A DNA stretch of 64,000 bases from Prevotellaceae bacterium (GTDB lineage Bacteria; Bacteroidota; Bacteroidia; Bacteroidales; Bacteroidaceae): NCBI GenBank assembly GCA_031262085.1, contig JAISIN010000005.1, positions 1 through 64,000 of the forward strand, in the 5' to 3' direction. The first letter of the stretch is position 1, and every line of letters starts with the position of its first letter. Of the stretch, positions 19,683-30,653 are shown in pieces. The position numbers and the translations under genes were made by a program. The notes beneath the pieces are model-generated. The model was given only the letters and a program-made list of their open reading frames with translations. It made no database searches and had not been told where the DNA came from.

Positions 19683-20338
19683 AAACACTGTTTATCATAC
19701 CGGTATATATACTGTTGGCAACATTCATGCTGCTGTCGGGCTGGCAGCTTATTGAAACGACTTACTGGCTGGCCATAAAGAGCTACAAGCTGTATATGTG
19801 GTTCGGCATTGGAGTAGGCGTCTATCTCGTATTAAGAAAGATCCCGCTTCTGCATAAAAACGCAGAATGGTTTGAAACGCAGACCCACGAATGGCTGCAC
19901 ACCATCGTAGCGTTACTGTTCGGACAGAAGATACATGCCGTGAATGCCGGCGAGAAAGAAGGCGTTATGTATCACAGCGGACGTTTCTCGCGAAACATAT
20001 TCATATCGCTTGCCCCCTACTGTCTGCCGCTCTACACATACGCTTTCTGCCTGTTGAGGTTGCTTAGCGACCGGCAAACGCTGTACATCTTCGATTTACT
20101 GATTGGCTTGACGCTGGCGTTTCATCTGTCGGTATTCCTGAAACAGGCGAAACCCTACCAAACCGACATCAAAGAATTTGGCTACTTGACTTCGTACACA
20201 TTTATTGCTGCATTTCTATTCTTCAACATCACGATCGTTCTGCTTACCGTAAAGACCGGATTAGACGATGCTTTCATCTACCAGTTCGAACAATACTGGA
20301 AGAACATACTATCGGTTTGGAGACACCTATGGGGTTGA
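19679..20338 (+). CDS. Polytopic membrane protein with HExxH motif, possible M50-like metallopeptidase
   Basis: Hydrophobic segments plus THEWLHTIVALLFGQKIHAV and downstream ISLAPYCLPL; 4-bp overlap (ATGA) with upstream gene. Confidence 0.6.
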   Translation: MKTLFIIPVYILLATFMLLSGWQLIETTYWLAIKSYKLYMWFGIGVGVYLVLRKIPLLHKNAEWFETQTHEWLHTIVALLFGQKIHAVNAGEKEGVMYHSGRFSRNIFISLAPYCLPLYTYAFCLLRLLSDRQTLYIFDLLIGLTLAFHLSVFLKQAKPYQTDIKEFGYLTSYTFIAAFLFFNITIVLLTVKTGLDDAFIYQFEQYWKNILSVWRHLWG

Positions 20339-20350
20339 ACAAACGCAGAT

Positions 20351-20812
20351 TCAGATATTTATGCCGTAATTGTGCTTCACCTCATCCATGACAAAAGAGC
20401 TTTCAATAGACCCGAGACTTTCGATGGTGCCCAACACATTGAGCGTAAACTCTTGATAATAGCGCATGTTGGGCGCATGAATCTTGAGCAGATAATCGTG
20501 ACTGCCCGAAATGTTGTAGCACTCGGTAACTTCCGGAATATCTTGTATCACACGGGTAAAAGAGAGGGCTATATCGCGATTCATGCGCCGCAACTTTACG
20601 CGGCAGAATACGATGAAGCCCTGATTGAGTTTTCCGGCATCGAGCACAGCGATGTATTTCTTGATGTACCCCTTACTCTCGAGACGTTTCAGCCGTTCGA
20701 ACACAGGAGTCGAAGAGAGATGTACCTCGGCAGCGAGTTCTTTCACCGTCAGGCGGGCATTGGCTTGCAGGGTGCGAAGTATCTGCAAGTCGGTATTGTC
20801 TAACATTTCCAT
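20351..20812 (-). CDS. Lrp/AsnC family transcriptional regulator
   Basis: DLQILRTLQANARLTVKELAAEVHLSSTPVFERLKRLESKGYI. Confidence 0.95.
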   Translation of the reverse strand: MEMLDNTDLQILRTLQANARLTVKELAAEVHLSSTPVFERLKRLESKGYIKKYIAVLDAGKLNQGFIVFCRVKLRRMNRDIALSFTRVIQDIPEVTECYNISGSHDYLLKIHAPNMRYYQEFTLNVLGTIESLGSIESSFVMDEVKHNYGINI

Positions 20813-20938
20813 AAGAATAATATTCTACGAAGCGGATGTTTTACTTTCCGTTTCCGTTGTTTTGTTCCATTTGAGGACACAAATATAGTGTCATTTGCTG
20901 TATTTATATAATCCCTTGGTGAATAAATCTGCGCGCCC

Positions 20939-20946
20939 TACCTTTG
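20939..20946 (+). promoter_or_regulatory. -7 element TACCTTTG upstream of the O-acetylhomoserine sulfhydrylase gene
   Basis: TAnnTTTG with TTGG upstream. Confidence 0.55.
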
Positions 20947-20988
20947 TAGCCAATAAGAACGAACAATAACAATAAAAAGCATATCATT

Positions 20989-22269
20989 ATGGAAACAAGT
21001 AAACTTCACTTTGAGACGTTACAACTGCATGTTGGACAAGAGCAGCCCGATTCGGCTACCGATTCGCGTGCGGTACCCATCTATCAAACCACCTCTTATG
21101 TGTTTCACAACTCGGCACATGCCGCCGCACGCTTCAGTTTGCAGGATGCCGGCAACATCTACGCGCGGCTGACCAACCCGACGCAGGACGTATTCGAACA
21201 ACGCATAGCTGCTCTCGAAGGGGGGGGTGCCGCATTGGCTGTGGCGTCGGGCGCTGCTGCCATCACCTACTCCATTCAGAACATCACCCGTGCGGGCGAT
21301 CATGTCGTGGCTGCACAGACCCTCTACGGCGGCACCTACAATCTGCTGGCACACACACTGCCTGCCTCCGGCGTAACGACTACGTTTGTCGATCCGTCGG
21401 ACTTACGCCATTTCGAACAGGCCATACAACCTAACACCCAAGCAGTGTTTATTGAAACCTTGGGCAACCCCAACTCAAACATCATCGATCTGGAGGCTGT
21501 GGCAGCCATTGCACACCGGCACGGCATCCCGCTCATTGTAGACAACACGTTTGCCACGCCCTATCTGCTGCGTCCGTTGGAACATGGGGCAGACATCGTG
21601 GTACATTCGGCAACCAAGTTCATCGGCGGACACGGTACATCGCTGGGAGGGGTGATTGTAGACGGCGGCACGTTCGACTGGGTTGCTTCGGGCAAGTTCC
21701 CGCAACTCACCGAGCCGGAGAAGTGCTATCACGGCGTGCGCTTTATCGACGCAGCCGGCGCAGCAGCGTATGTGACGCGCATCCGTGCCGTCTTGCTGCG
21801 CGACACGGGAGCAGCCATCAGTCCGTTCAATGCCTTCTTGCTCTTGCAGGGATTGGAGACGCTTTCGCTCCGCGTAGAACGACATGTTGCCAATGCCTTG
21901 AAGGTGGTCGATTACCTGAAGGCACATCCGAAGGTCGTGGCAGTACATCATCCGGTGCTACCCGAGCATCCCGACCATGCACTTTATCTGCGTTACTTCC
22001 CGCAGGGAGCAGGTTCCATCTTTACTTTCGAGTTGCAAGGGGGAGAGGCTGAAGCCCATCAATTTATCGACAAGCTGAAGATCTTCTCACTGCTCGCCAA
22101 TGTAGCCGACGTGAAGTCGCTGGTGATACATCCTGCCACCACCACTCACTCGCAGCTCAACGAGCAGGAACTAGCAGAACAGGGAATTACGCCTGCAACG
22201 GTGCGGCTCTCTGTCGGCACCGAGCATATCGACGACCTGCTGGCAGATTTGGCACAAGCGCTTGGCTGA
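20989..22269 (+). CDS. metY: O-acetylhomoserine aminocarboxypropyltransferase/cysteine synthase
   Basis: Cys/Met PLP enzyme: [43 protein letters not shown]. Confidence 0.92.
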   Translation: METSKLHFETLQLHVGQEQPDSATDSRAVPIYQTTSYVFHNSAHAAARFSLQDAGNIYARLTNPTQDVFEQRIAALEGGGAALAVASGAAAITYSIQNITRAGDHVVAAQTLYGGTYNLLAHTLPASGVTTTFVDPSDLRHFEQAIQPNTQAVFIETLGNPNSNIIDLEAVAAIAHRHGIPLIVDNTFATPYLLRPLEHGADIVVHSATKFIGGHGTSLGGVIVDGGTFDWVASGKFPQLTEPEKCYHGVRFIDAAGAAAYVTRIRAVLLRDTGAAISPFNAFLLLQGLETLSLRVERHVANALKVVDYLKAHPKVVAVHHPVLPEHPDHALYLRYFPQGAGSIFTFELQGGEAEAHQFIDKLKIFSLLANVADVKSLVIHPATTTHSQLNEQELAEQGITPATVRLSVGTEHIDDLLADLAQALG

Positions 22270-22282
22270 CAAGCGTAGCCGT

Positions 22283-23062
22283 CTACTCGCCCGCTTGCGC
22301 TTCATGCGTCATCACCAGATTCAGCTCCTGACAGATGGTTTCAACAATCTTTTTGGTAGAGAGCGACAGCGATTCTGCCATGTTATCCATCGAAGCCTGC
22401 AGGGCATCGGTTTCATAGAAATCGTTACGTCCCATAACAGGTTGCTTGTACTTTATCTCGTAGGTCTTGTCGAGCAGACAATCGCCGGCATGCGTCAGAC
22501 GCACGCTGATAAGCAGGTCGGTTATTGACGGGTGATAAATAGTAGACCGGCTCTCTACATATTCCCAATAGAGTCCCAACATCAAGATATTGAGTATAGA
22601 GATGCCTCCTACGGTTTCGTTTTTGCGTACCTTGATTTCTAAACGATATACCGAATCGGGATTGACCATCGCATCGCTGTTGTCTGCCAGTTGAAAACAG
22701 GTGCTACTGTTGCACTCTGTCAGCAAAGCTTCGGTGAGGAACTCCCGATAAAGATAGTTGAGCGACCTTTCGCCCAGCAACAGGCTGAAGTTGTCGCGCT
22801 GGAGATTGAACAGAATCAGCGGAATGAAGTATCCGCCCTTGCGATGGATGGAAGTGACATAGTTCATGTTCGAGTAGTCGATGAAATCCATGTACACCGT
22901 ATCTTTCACCTCTCCTGTATACACGGGAGAGGTGAGTTCGTAATACATCTGACTTCGCAGGGTGTTCAACTCCCGCTGCAGGGGTTTGGCGCTTCGGCAG
23001 GAGCCAAGCGTCAGAAGGAGGGCTATGACGGCAACAAATGTCAGGGATCTATACATATTCAA
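22283..23062 (-). CDS. Hypothetical lipoprotein
   Basis: ORF with lipobox LLTLGSCRSAK. Confidence 0.75.
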   Translation of the reverse strand: MNMYRSLTFVAVIALLLTLGSCRSAKPLQRELNTLRSQMYYELTSPVYTGEVKDTVYMDFIDYSNMNYVTSIHRKGGYFIPLILFNLQRDNFSLLLGERSLNYLYREFLTEALLTECNSSTCFQLADNSDAMVNPDSVYRLEIKVRKNETVGGISILNILMLGLYWEYVESRSTIYHPSITDLLISVRLTHAGDCLLDKTYEIKYKQPVMGRNDFYETDALQASMDNMAESLSLSTKKIVETICQELNLVMTHEAQAGE

Positions 23063-23098
23063 GTTATTTTAATCAAGGCTCCCCCCTCTACCGGGCGA

Positions 23099-23521
23099 TC
23101 ACTCTTTCTTCAGGCTCAAATTGACCATCATCTGCGATTCGCTGTTTGCGCTTTCTTTCTCTTTGCAAACCACGCGAATGGATACTTTGGTGCCGTTGAT
23201 GCGCGACGGATATATTTTCATCGGCACCATGACCGACTTCTTTTTGGCAGGGATCACGACTATGCTCTGTTCGACTGTCAGCACCACTCCCCTACCCGGC
23301 GGATTGACCGCAGCCACCACCACTTCCCGGTCTTTTTCACTTTTCTCGGCTGCTATGATTTTCACGTCAAATCCCTCTGCTGCTGCGCCTTTTTCAAACG
23401 ACCGGTCTATTACACTTTTCTCAAACCCTATGTAATCCGAAGGGAATCTGTTTGTGCCGCTGCAAGCGACCAACACCAGCAGACCGAACAACGTCTGCGT
23501 AATCCATAATGCTCGTTTCAT
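23099..23521 (-). CDS. Hypothetical lipoprotein
   Basis: ORF with lipobox LLVLVACSGTN. Confidence 0.65.
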   Translation of the reverse strand: MKRALWITQTLFGLLVLVACSGTNRFPSDYIGFEKSVIDRSFEKGAAAEGFDVKIIAAEKSEKDREVVVAAVNPPGRGVVLTVEQSIVVIPAKKKSVMVPMKIYPSRINGTKVSIRVVCKEKESANSESQMMVNLSLKKE

Positions 23522-23588
23522 TTCATTGTGATGTTAGAATTGTTAGAATTGTTATCGTAAGTAAAGACAGTGTGTGTAGCCAAACTCC

Positions 23589-25076
23589 CTATTCCCTTCG
23601 CAATCGCGCTACGGGCAGTCCCAATTGTTCGCGATACTTGGCTACTGTGCGGCGCGCTATGGGGAATCCTTTCTGTTTGAGCATATCAGTCAATTCGGCA
23701 TCGGTATACGGGTGCTCCTTACGCTCGCTGTCAATGCACTCCTTCAGTATCCGTCGTATTTCGCGGGTAGAGAGTTCTTCGCCGTCGTCGGTGGTATAAC
23801 CGTCGTTGAAGAAAAACTTCAGGGGGTAGATGCCGAAATTGGTCTGTACATACTTGCTGTTGCTTACGCGCGACACGGTCGAGATATCCAATCCGGTGCG
23901 TTCGGCTACATCTTTGAGAATCATGGGGCGTATCAGTTGCTCATCGCCTTCGGTAAAGAAGGGTCGTTGCAGGTCGATGATGGCTTGCATGGTCGTCATT
24001 AGCGTTTGCTGGCGTTGCTTAACGGCATCGATAAAGCCCTGCGCGGCATCCATCTTCTGCTTGAGGAAGAGCATGGCTTCGCGCGATTCTTTCGACTGGT
24101 TGGCGCGGTTGCGGGTATGCTCGTCGAGCATCTCGGTAAAGCTGCGGCTCATGCGCAGTTCGGGCGTATTGCGATTGTTCAGAGAGAGGTGTATGGTTCC
24201 GTCGTCGTCGGTATCGACCAAAAAGTCGGGTATAATCTGTTGCATATTCTTCCCGATAGCTTCGCCCAGCGAGGCGCCCGGTCGGGGGTTGAGCTTGGTT
24301 ATTTCACAAAGTGCATCTTTGAATGTGTCTTCGTCTATACTCAGTTTCTGCCGCACCTTGTCCCATCGTTTACGCGTGAAGTCGTCGTAACATTCGCCGA
24401 TGATACGCAGTTCGATGTCTGTCAGCGGATTCTGTTGCTCCTCATAAGCTGCCCGTCGACGTATTTGAATGAGCAGACACTCTTGCAGGTTGCGTGCTCC
24501 CAGTCCGGCGGGATCGAAGTCCTGAATAATCTTCAGCGCCTCTTCCAGTTCCTGTGGAGTGGCATCAATGCCGCCATATATGGCAAGTTCGTCGCTCAGG
24601 TTGTCTATGGACTTTCTTAACAGTCCGTCGTCGTCGAGCGATCCGATGAGATACTCTGCCAAGCTACGTTGCCTTTCTGTGAGTTCGCGCTCACTTAGCT
24701 GTTCTTTCAATGTTTCGTAAAACGAGGTAGCGTCGGAGAAAGGAATTTCTTCGGCACGTTCATCGCGACTGCGATTTTGTTCTTGCAATTTATAATCGGG
24801 AATATCATCTTCGGTGAGATAATCTTTCATGGCATCGTAGTCGGTATTCTCTTCCGATTCGGATTCGGCATCGTGGCTGTCGGCAAAGTCATCGTCGGTT
24901 GCATCGTCCTCTTTACCCTCTTCGAGAGCCGGGTTTTCGAGCAGTTCGGCATGTATTCGGTCTTCCAGTTCTACTGCGGGGAGTTCGAGCAGCTTGACAA
25001 CCAGAACTTGTTGCGGCGACAGGGTTTGTACCTGTTGTTGCGCTTGGGTTTGTACTTGGCGTGAGGTTAGTGACAT
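23589..25076 (-). CDS. rpoN: RNA polymerase sigma-54 factor
   Basis: Gln-rich N-term, ISTVSRVSNSKYVQTNFGIYPLKFFF, RpoN box IARRTVAKYREQLGLPVARLRRE. Confidence 0.97.
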   Translation of the reverse strand: MSLTSRQVQTQAQQQVQTLSPQQVLVVKLLELPAVELEDRIHAELLENPALEEGKEDDATDDDFADSHDAESESEENTDYDAMKDYLTEDDIPDYKLQEQNRSRDERAEEIPFSDATSFYETLKEQLSERELTERQRSLAEYLIGSLDDDGLLRKSIDNLSDELAIYGGIDATPQELEEALKIIQDFDPAGLGARNLQECLLIQIRRRAAYEEQQNPLTDIELRIIGECYDDFTRKRWDKVRQKLSIDEDTFKDALCEITKLNPRPGASLGEAIGKNMQQIIPDFLVDTDDDGTIHLSLNNRNTPELRMSRSFTEMLDEHTRNRANQSKESREAMLFLKQKMDAAQGFIDAVKQRQQTLMTTMQAIIDLQRPFFTEGDEQLIRPMILKDVAERTGLDISTVSRVSNSKYVQTNFGIYPLKFFFNDGYTTDDGEELSTREIRRILKECIDSERKEHPYTDAELTDMLKQKGFPIARRTVAKYREQLGLPVARLRRE

Positions 25077-25155
25077 ACGTTCTATATTTTACAGTAATGG
25101 CACAAAAATACGGAGATTTGCGGAAACGATTGGTTAGGCAAGGTGCTTTTTCGAG

Positions 25156-25626
25156 TTATTTGTAGAGTATTCCGCGGCATACCCGTATCAATTCGTTCGG
25201 ATCGATCTTGAATTGCAACCCTCGTTGTCCGGCGCTGATGTATATGAAGGGGTAAGCGAGACACGAACGGTGTATGTAGACGGGGAATTGTTTCTTCATG
25301 CCGATGGGGGTACATCCGCCGCGAATGTAGCCGGTAAGCGGCAACAAATCTTTTACGGGGATCAAGTCGCACTTCTTATTGCCGGATATTTGGGCGGCTT
25401 GCTTCAAGTCGATCTCATCGCCTCCGGGCACAACGCATACAAAGTAGCCGTTACGGTCGCCGTGCAACACCAGTGTTTTAAACACTTGAGCAATATCTTC
25501 GCCCAATGCGGCGGCAACATGCACGGCACTCAAGTCGTTCTCGTCGACGTCGTAAGGTATCAGTTCGTAGACAACACCCGCTTTATCGAGCAGGCGGGCA
25601 GCGTTGGTTTTGGATTCGCGTTTCAT
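25156..25626 (-). CDS. ybaK: Cys-tRNA(Pro)/prolyl-tRNA deacylase, YbaK family
   Basis: TNAARLLDKAGVVYELIPYDVDENDLSAVHVAAALGEDIAQVFKTLVL; start set at the internal Met. Confidence 0.9.
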   Translation of the reverse strand: MKRESKTNAARLLDKAGVVYELIPYDVDENDLSAVHVAAALGEDIAQVFKTLVLHGDRNGYFVCVVPGGDEIDLKQAAQISGNKKCDLIPVKDLLPLTGYIRGGCTPIGMKKQFPVYIHRSCLAYPFIYISAGQRGLQFKIDPNELIRVCRGILYK

Positions 25627-25692
25627 TATATAACGAGCCTGCACCCGCATGGGCGTGAGCTTACATGTGGTGCAGGCGTGAGCTGTGTATCA

Positions 25693-26937
25693 TTACAATT
25701 TGTGGATGACTAACCCCGAGCGCAGTTTCGGTTCAAACCAAGTAGTCTTGGGCGGCATAATATTCCCGGTATCGGCAATATCCATCAATTGTTTCATGCT
25801 AACGGGATAGAGCGCCAGCGCCACTTTCATTTCGCCGCTGTCGACACGCTTCTTCAGTTCACCCAGTCCGCGGATACCGCCGACAAAGTCGATGCGTTTG
25901 TCCGAGCGCAGGTCTTTGATTCCCAGTATTTGGTCAAGGATGAGATGGGAGGAGATGGTTACATCCAGCACGCCAATGGGGTCGTTATCGTTATAAGTAC
26001 CCGGTTGGGCTGTGAGACTATACCATTTGCCGTCCAGATAGAGTGAGAAATTGTGCAGTGCGTTGGGCTTATAAATCTCCGTTCCCTTTTCCTCGACGGT
26101 GAAGTTGCGACGCACGGCGTCTAAGAATTGTTGGGGTGTCAAGCCGTTTAAGTCTTTCACCACGCGGTTGTAGTCGATAATGGTAAGCTGATTGGCAGGG
26201 AAACATACAGCCATGAAGTAGTTGTACTCCTCTTTGCCTGTGTGATGAGGGTTCTGTTTTGCCTTTTCGGCGCCAACCAAAGCGGCGGCAGCGCTGCGAT
26301 GATGACCGTCGGCAATATACAGAGCGGGCATCTTGGCAAATTCTGCCGTAACGATATCCATATCTTCTTGCCGGTCGATCATCCAGAACGTATGTCCGAA
26401 GCCATCGCCGGGGGCGATAAAGTCGTACACCGGTTGCGTGGCAGCATAACGGGCAACGAGTGCATCGAGCACAGCATTGTCGGGATAGGCAAAGAACACC
26501 GGTTCGATGTTGGCGTTGTTCACCCGCACATGTTTCATCCGGTCTTCTTCCTTGTCGCGACGGGTTAGCTCATGTTTCTTGATGATTCCGTTCATATAGT
26601 CGGGCACATAAGCGCCCACGACCAATCCGTATTGCGTCTTGCCATTCATGGTCTGCGCGTAGATGTAGTAGTTTTCCTGCTTGTCTTGTATCAGCCAGCC
26701 GTTGTCCTGAAACTTTTGGAAGTTCTCGGCAGCCTTTTGATACACCCGCTCATCGTGTTCGTCGGTACCTGCCGGGAAATCTATTTCGGGCTTGATGATA
26801 TGGTAGAGCGACATTTCATTGCCTGCTGCTTCGGCACGTGCCTCCTCCGAGTTGAGCACATCGTAGGGGCGCGACACTACCTGCTCGACCAGCGCCTGCG
26901 GTGGTCGAACACCTTTGAATGGTTTAATGGTTGCCAT
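25693..26937 (-). CDS. DUF1015 family protein
   Basis: IKPFKGVRPPQALVEQVVSRPYDVLN, YIADGHHRSAAA, VGGIRGLGELKKRVDSGE. Confidence 0.92.
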   Translation of the reverse strand: MATIKPFKGVRPPQALVEQVVSRPYDVLNSEEARAEAAGNEMSLYHIIKPEIDFPAGTDEHDERVYQKAAENFQKFQDNGWLIQDKQENYYIYAQTMNGKTQYGLVVGAYVPDYMNGIIKKHELTRRDKEEDRMKHVRVNNANIEPVFFAYPDNAVLDALVARYAATQPVYDFIAPGDGFGHTFWMIDRQEDMDIVTAEFAKMPALYIADGHHRSAAAALVGAEKAKQNPHHTGKEEYNYFMAVCFPANQLTIIDYNRVVKDLNGLTPQQFLDAVRRNFTVEEKGTEIYKPNALHNFSLYLDGKWYSLTAQPGTYNDNDPIGVLDVTISSHLILDQILGIKDLRSDKRIDFVGGIRGLGELKKRVDSGEMKVALALYPVSMKQLMDIADTGNIMPPKTTWFEPKLRSGLVIHKL

Positions 26938-26948
26938 ATCCGGAATAC

Positions 26949-27902
26949 CTAATTCACTTTAAATTTAGTGCATCCCTCTTTGAAGAAACCGACTATCTGA
27001 CGAGCAGCGGCAATACCGGCATTGATATTGGCTTCGGCAGTCTGTGCTCCCATTTTTTTGGGAGTGGCGAAGTAGCGCCCGGCAAACTTGGCTACGAAGG
27101 TATCGTGTGCAGCCGGCATAATATCGGTCATATATTTCAAATCGGTACGTGTCTCCATGAGTTGAATCAGCTCGGCTTCGTTGATCACCTCCTTGCGGGC
27201 TGTATTGACCAACACGCCCCCCCGGGGCATTCGGTTTACGAGTGCGGCATGAATGGAGTTTTTCGTTTCGGGGGTTGCAGGGATGTGTACAGACACTACG
27301 TTGCACTGTGCGTACAGTTCTTCGACGGTGTCGACAACCTTTACGCCGTCGGCTTCCATCACCTCTTTCGGGCAGAAGGCATCGTAGGCATAGATATCCA
27401 TCCCGAACCCTTTGGCTATGCGGGCTACGTTACGTCCTACGTTTCCATAAGCATGAATGCCCAACTTTTTGCCTTTCAGCTCTGTGCCCGATGTTCCGTT
27501 GTACATGTTACGAACCGCCATCACCATCAAGCCCAACGCCAGCTCGGCTACGGCATTCGAGTTTTGACCGGGGGTGTTCATCACGCATACGTTGTGTGCA
27601 GTAGCAGCGGCAAGGTCGACGTTGTCGTAACCGGCACCGGCGCGTACAACTATTTTCAATGCGCCGGCAGCATCCAGCACCTCTGCATCTACTACATCGC
27701 TACGGATGATCAATGCGTTGGCGTCTTTGACAGCTTCCAACAGTTCGGCTTTGGAGGAATACTTCTCCAGCAGCGCCAGTTCATAATCGGCGGCTTCTAT
27801 TTCTTTACGGATGCCGTCTACCGCAACTTTGGCAAACGGCTTATCCGTGGCAACTAAAATTTTCATATCAATGTAATTTTTCAAACTCTTGCATGCAGTC
27901 AA
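26949..27902 (-). CDS. serA: D-3-phosphoglycerate dehydrogenase (short form, no ACT domain visible)
   Basis: [68 protein letters not shown]. Confidence 0.9.
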   Translation of the reverse strand: MTACKSLKNYIDMKILVATDKPFAKVAVDGIRKEIEAADYELALLEKYSSKAELLEAVKDANALIIRSDVVDAEVLDAAGALKIVVRAGAGYDNVDLAAATAHNVCVMNTPGQNSNAVAELALGLMVMAVRNMYNGTSGTELKGKKLGIHAYGNVGRNVARIAKGFGMDIYAYDAFCPKEVMEADGVKVVDTVEELYAQCNVVSVHIPATPETKNSIHAALVNRMPRGGVLVNTARKEVINEAELIQLMETRTDLKYMTDIMPAAHDTFVAKFAGRYFATPKKMGAQTAEANINAGIAAARQIVGFFKEGCTKFKVN

Positions 27903-28935
27903 TCAAAGCTTGTACGCTCTCTTTAGGCAAGGCGTTGTAGCACGATGCACGGAAGCCTCCCACCGAGCGGTGTCCTTTCAATCCTACCATGCCGTGTTCG
28001 ATAGCAAACTTCAGGAAGTCGGCTTCCAGCTCCTTGTACTCGGGAGCCATCACGAAGCAGATGTTCATGCGCGAACGATCTTCCACAGCAGCCGTTCCGA
28101 CAAACAGTTTGTTGCGGTCGATCTCGCCATACAGCATGTCGGCTTTCTCGGTGGCACGACGTTCCATCTCCTGCACGCCGCCTTGTGCTTTCAACCAGCG
28201 CAGTGTCAGCAATGCCGAATAGATAGGAACTACCGGCGGGGTATTAAACATGGAGCCGTTGTCAATATGCGTCTGATAGCTCAACATGGTAGGGATGTAT
28301 CGCGACACTTTGCCCAAAGCATCGTTCTTGACGATTACAAACGTTACGCCTGCCATAGCCAGATTCTTCTGGGCGCCGCCATAGATACAGATGTATTTGG
28401 ATACATCGACCGGACGGGAGAATATATCCGACGACATATCGGCGATGGTCGGTACCGACAAATTCAGGTCGTGCTTGATCTCGGTACCGAAGATGGTATT
28501 GTTCGTTGTGAAATGGAAATAATCGACATTTGTCGGAACGGAGAAGTCTTTCGGTACAAAGGAGTAGTTGGCATCGGCAGATGAAGCGGCTTCGACCACC
28601 TCGCCAAAGGCTTTAGCCTCTTTCATGGCTTTCTTTGCCCACGTGCCTGTGTTCAAGTAGGCAGCTCTCTTTTCCAGAAAGTTGTAGGGTATCATACAAA
28701 ATTCGAGACTGGCGCCCCCACCCAAGAAGATAACCGAATAGCCTTCGGGTATGTTAAGCAGCTCTTTAAACAGGGCTACTGCTTCATCAACAACCGGTTG
28801 AAAATCCTTAGAGCGATGGCTGATTTCCATCAGCGAAAGACCGGAACCATTAAAATCAAGAATGGCTTGGGCGGTTTCTTCAATTACTTCGCGAGGTAGA
28901 ATAGAGGGACCTGCATTAAAATTATGCTTTTTCAT
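27868..28935 (-). CDS. serC: Phosphoserine aminotransferase
   Basis: [37 protein letters not shown]. Confidence 0.96.
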   Translation of the reverse strand: MKKHNFNAGPSILPREVIEETAQAILDFNGSGLSLMEISHRSKDFQPVVDEAVALFKELLNIPEGYSVIFLGGGASLEFCMIPYNFLEKRAAYLNTGTWAKKAMKEAKAFGEVVEAASSADANYSFVPKDFSVPTNVDYFHFTTNNTIFGTEIKHDLNLSVPTIADMSSDIFSRPVDVSKYICIYGGAQKNLAMAGVTFVIVKNDALGKVSRYIPTMLSYQTHIDNGSMFNTPPVVPIYSALLTLRWLKAQGGVQEMERRATEKADMLYGEIDRNKLFVGTAAVEDRSRMNICFVMAPEYKELEADFLKFAIEHGMVGLKGHRSVGGFRASCYNALPKESVQALIDCMQEFEKLH

Positions 28936-29202
28936 TTTAGCTTGTATTGGTTAAACTTTATAATTATATTTACCATGTCCTAAGACGCGGCGAAATTACA
29001 GAATTATTTCCGTAATTCGATTCTTTCTCTATTAAATTCTGTTTAACTTAAATCTGTCGTTAGAAAACACTCCTTTAAACTCGTTTGCAGAGCTATTGGT
29101 ATTCACGTGTTTAACGTACATACAGCTTTCTATGACCGATTGGGGGTTAATGAATATAGACAACGCATTTGAACAACTTACAGTAACGTATCTGTTTGTT
29201 GA

Positions 29203-30537
29203 CTACTTTGCCTCTTCGAATACGGTTTTCATTCCTTTTATTTTTTCATTACGTATCAGAGTGAGTAACTGACGAACTTTGCTACGCCGGACGGCGACAA
29301 AGGCATAGCGCTCTTTGACGTCGACCTGACCGATGTCGTCGGTTGCCAGTCCACCCTTTTTATAGAGGAAGCCCACAATATCAACTTTGTTCAACTTGTC
29401 TCGTTTTCCCTTACCTATATATATAGTGCTCCATCGCGGCTTGGCAGGCGCAGGCACCACATCGGGAAGGAGGAAAGGTATCGGGGCATTCGGCAGATAA
29501 TCGGGTATCTGCTCTTCCCGATGTAGTAACAGATACGAGTTCCCGGTAGCATGCCAGCGTGCTGTACGCCCGTTGCGATGCGTGAAAGCCTCTTCATTGA
29601 CCGGCAGATGGTAATGCACAATATGCTCTACATCGGGAATATCTAATCCGCGTGCTGCCAAGTCGGTAGAGACAAGTACCGGACAAGTGCCGTTACGAAA
29701 TTTATAAAGCGCCCGTTCGCGGTCGGGCTGCTCCATACCACCATGAAACATATCGCACGGGAAGCGGTTGGCTTGCAGATATCCGGTCACCCGCTCTACA
29801 CTCTCGCGATAGTTGCAAAAGACAAGCGTAGCATGTCCGTTGCTAATCACACACAGCAACCGATAGAGGGTTTCTAATTTATCCTTATCGGGAGAATCGA
29901 CGCGATAGCGTGTCAAGCGGGAAGTGATCTCTGCCATCCTGAAATCGAGCTTCGCCACAACATGGTCGGCGCCCACACCGACAAACAGCGGAATCTCTTC
30001 GGCATCGGTAGCCGATAGCAGGATGCGCTTCTTCAGCGAAGGGAGTTGTCGGACGATTGCCCCCATCTCTTCCTGAAACCCAAGCTCCAGTGATTTGTCA
30101 AACTCATCGATTACCAGCGTAATGACGGTATCGGCATCGAAATGGGCTTTCTGCAGATGGTCGTTCATACGTCCGGGCGTACCAATGATCACCTGCGGAC
30201 GGATGCCTTGCATGGTGCGATGCTCCTCCATAGCCGGTCGACCACCGTAACAGCTCATCGCACGGAAAGAGGTACCTGTCTGCCGGAATACCTGCTCTAT
30301 CTGCAAAGCCAATTCGCGCGAAGGCACCAGTATCAGCGCCTGCACACCTGCCACATCCGACTGCAGCGACTGTATCAGTGGCAACAGGAATGCCAGTGTC
30401 TTTCCCGAACCGGTAGGCGAGAGCAACACCATATCTTTCGATGTGTGATAAGCTTCGATGGCAGTTGTCTGCATCGGCGTCAGTTGCTCTATATGCAGAT
30501 TGGCGAGCAACCGACCTATATTGTTTTCCTTTTCCAT
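29203..30537 (-). CDS. DEAD/DEAH-box RNA helicase
   Basis: LSPTGSGKTLAFLLP, VIDEFDKSLELGF, LLSATD, HRNGRTARWHATGNSYLLL. Confidence 0.95.
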   Translation of the reverse strand: MEKENNIGRLLANLHIEQLTPMQTTAIEAYHTSKDMVLLSPTGSGKTLAFLLPLIQSLQSDVAGVQALILVPSRELALQIEQVFRQTGTSFRAMSCYGGRPAMEEHRTMQGIRPQVIIGTPGRMNDHLQKAHFDADTVITLVIDEFDKSLELGFQEEMGAIVRQLPSLKKRILLSATDAEEIPLFVGVGADHVVAKLDFRMAEITSRLTRYRVDSPDKDKLETLYRLLCVISNGHATLVFCNYRESVERVTGYLQANRFPCDMFHGGMEQPDRERALYKFRNGTCPVLVSTDLAARGLDIPDVEHIVHYHLPVNEEAFTHRNGRTARWHATGNSYLLLHREEQIPDYLPNAPIPFLLPDVVPAPAKPRWSTIYIGKGKRDKLNKVDIVGFLYKKGGLATDDIGQVDVKERYAFVAVRRSKVRQLLTLIRNEKIKGMKTVFEEAK

Positions 30538-30653
30538 GATTCAAATAAAAAAGTGTCGCCCTACCACCTTTCGCAGGCACGGACGACACAAACCACAAAT
30601 ACAAATACAACTAAACAAAGTTTTCTATTTTGTCTATAACAACAAGTCTTTTT

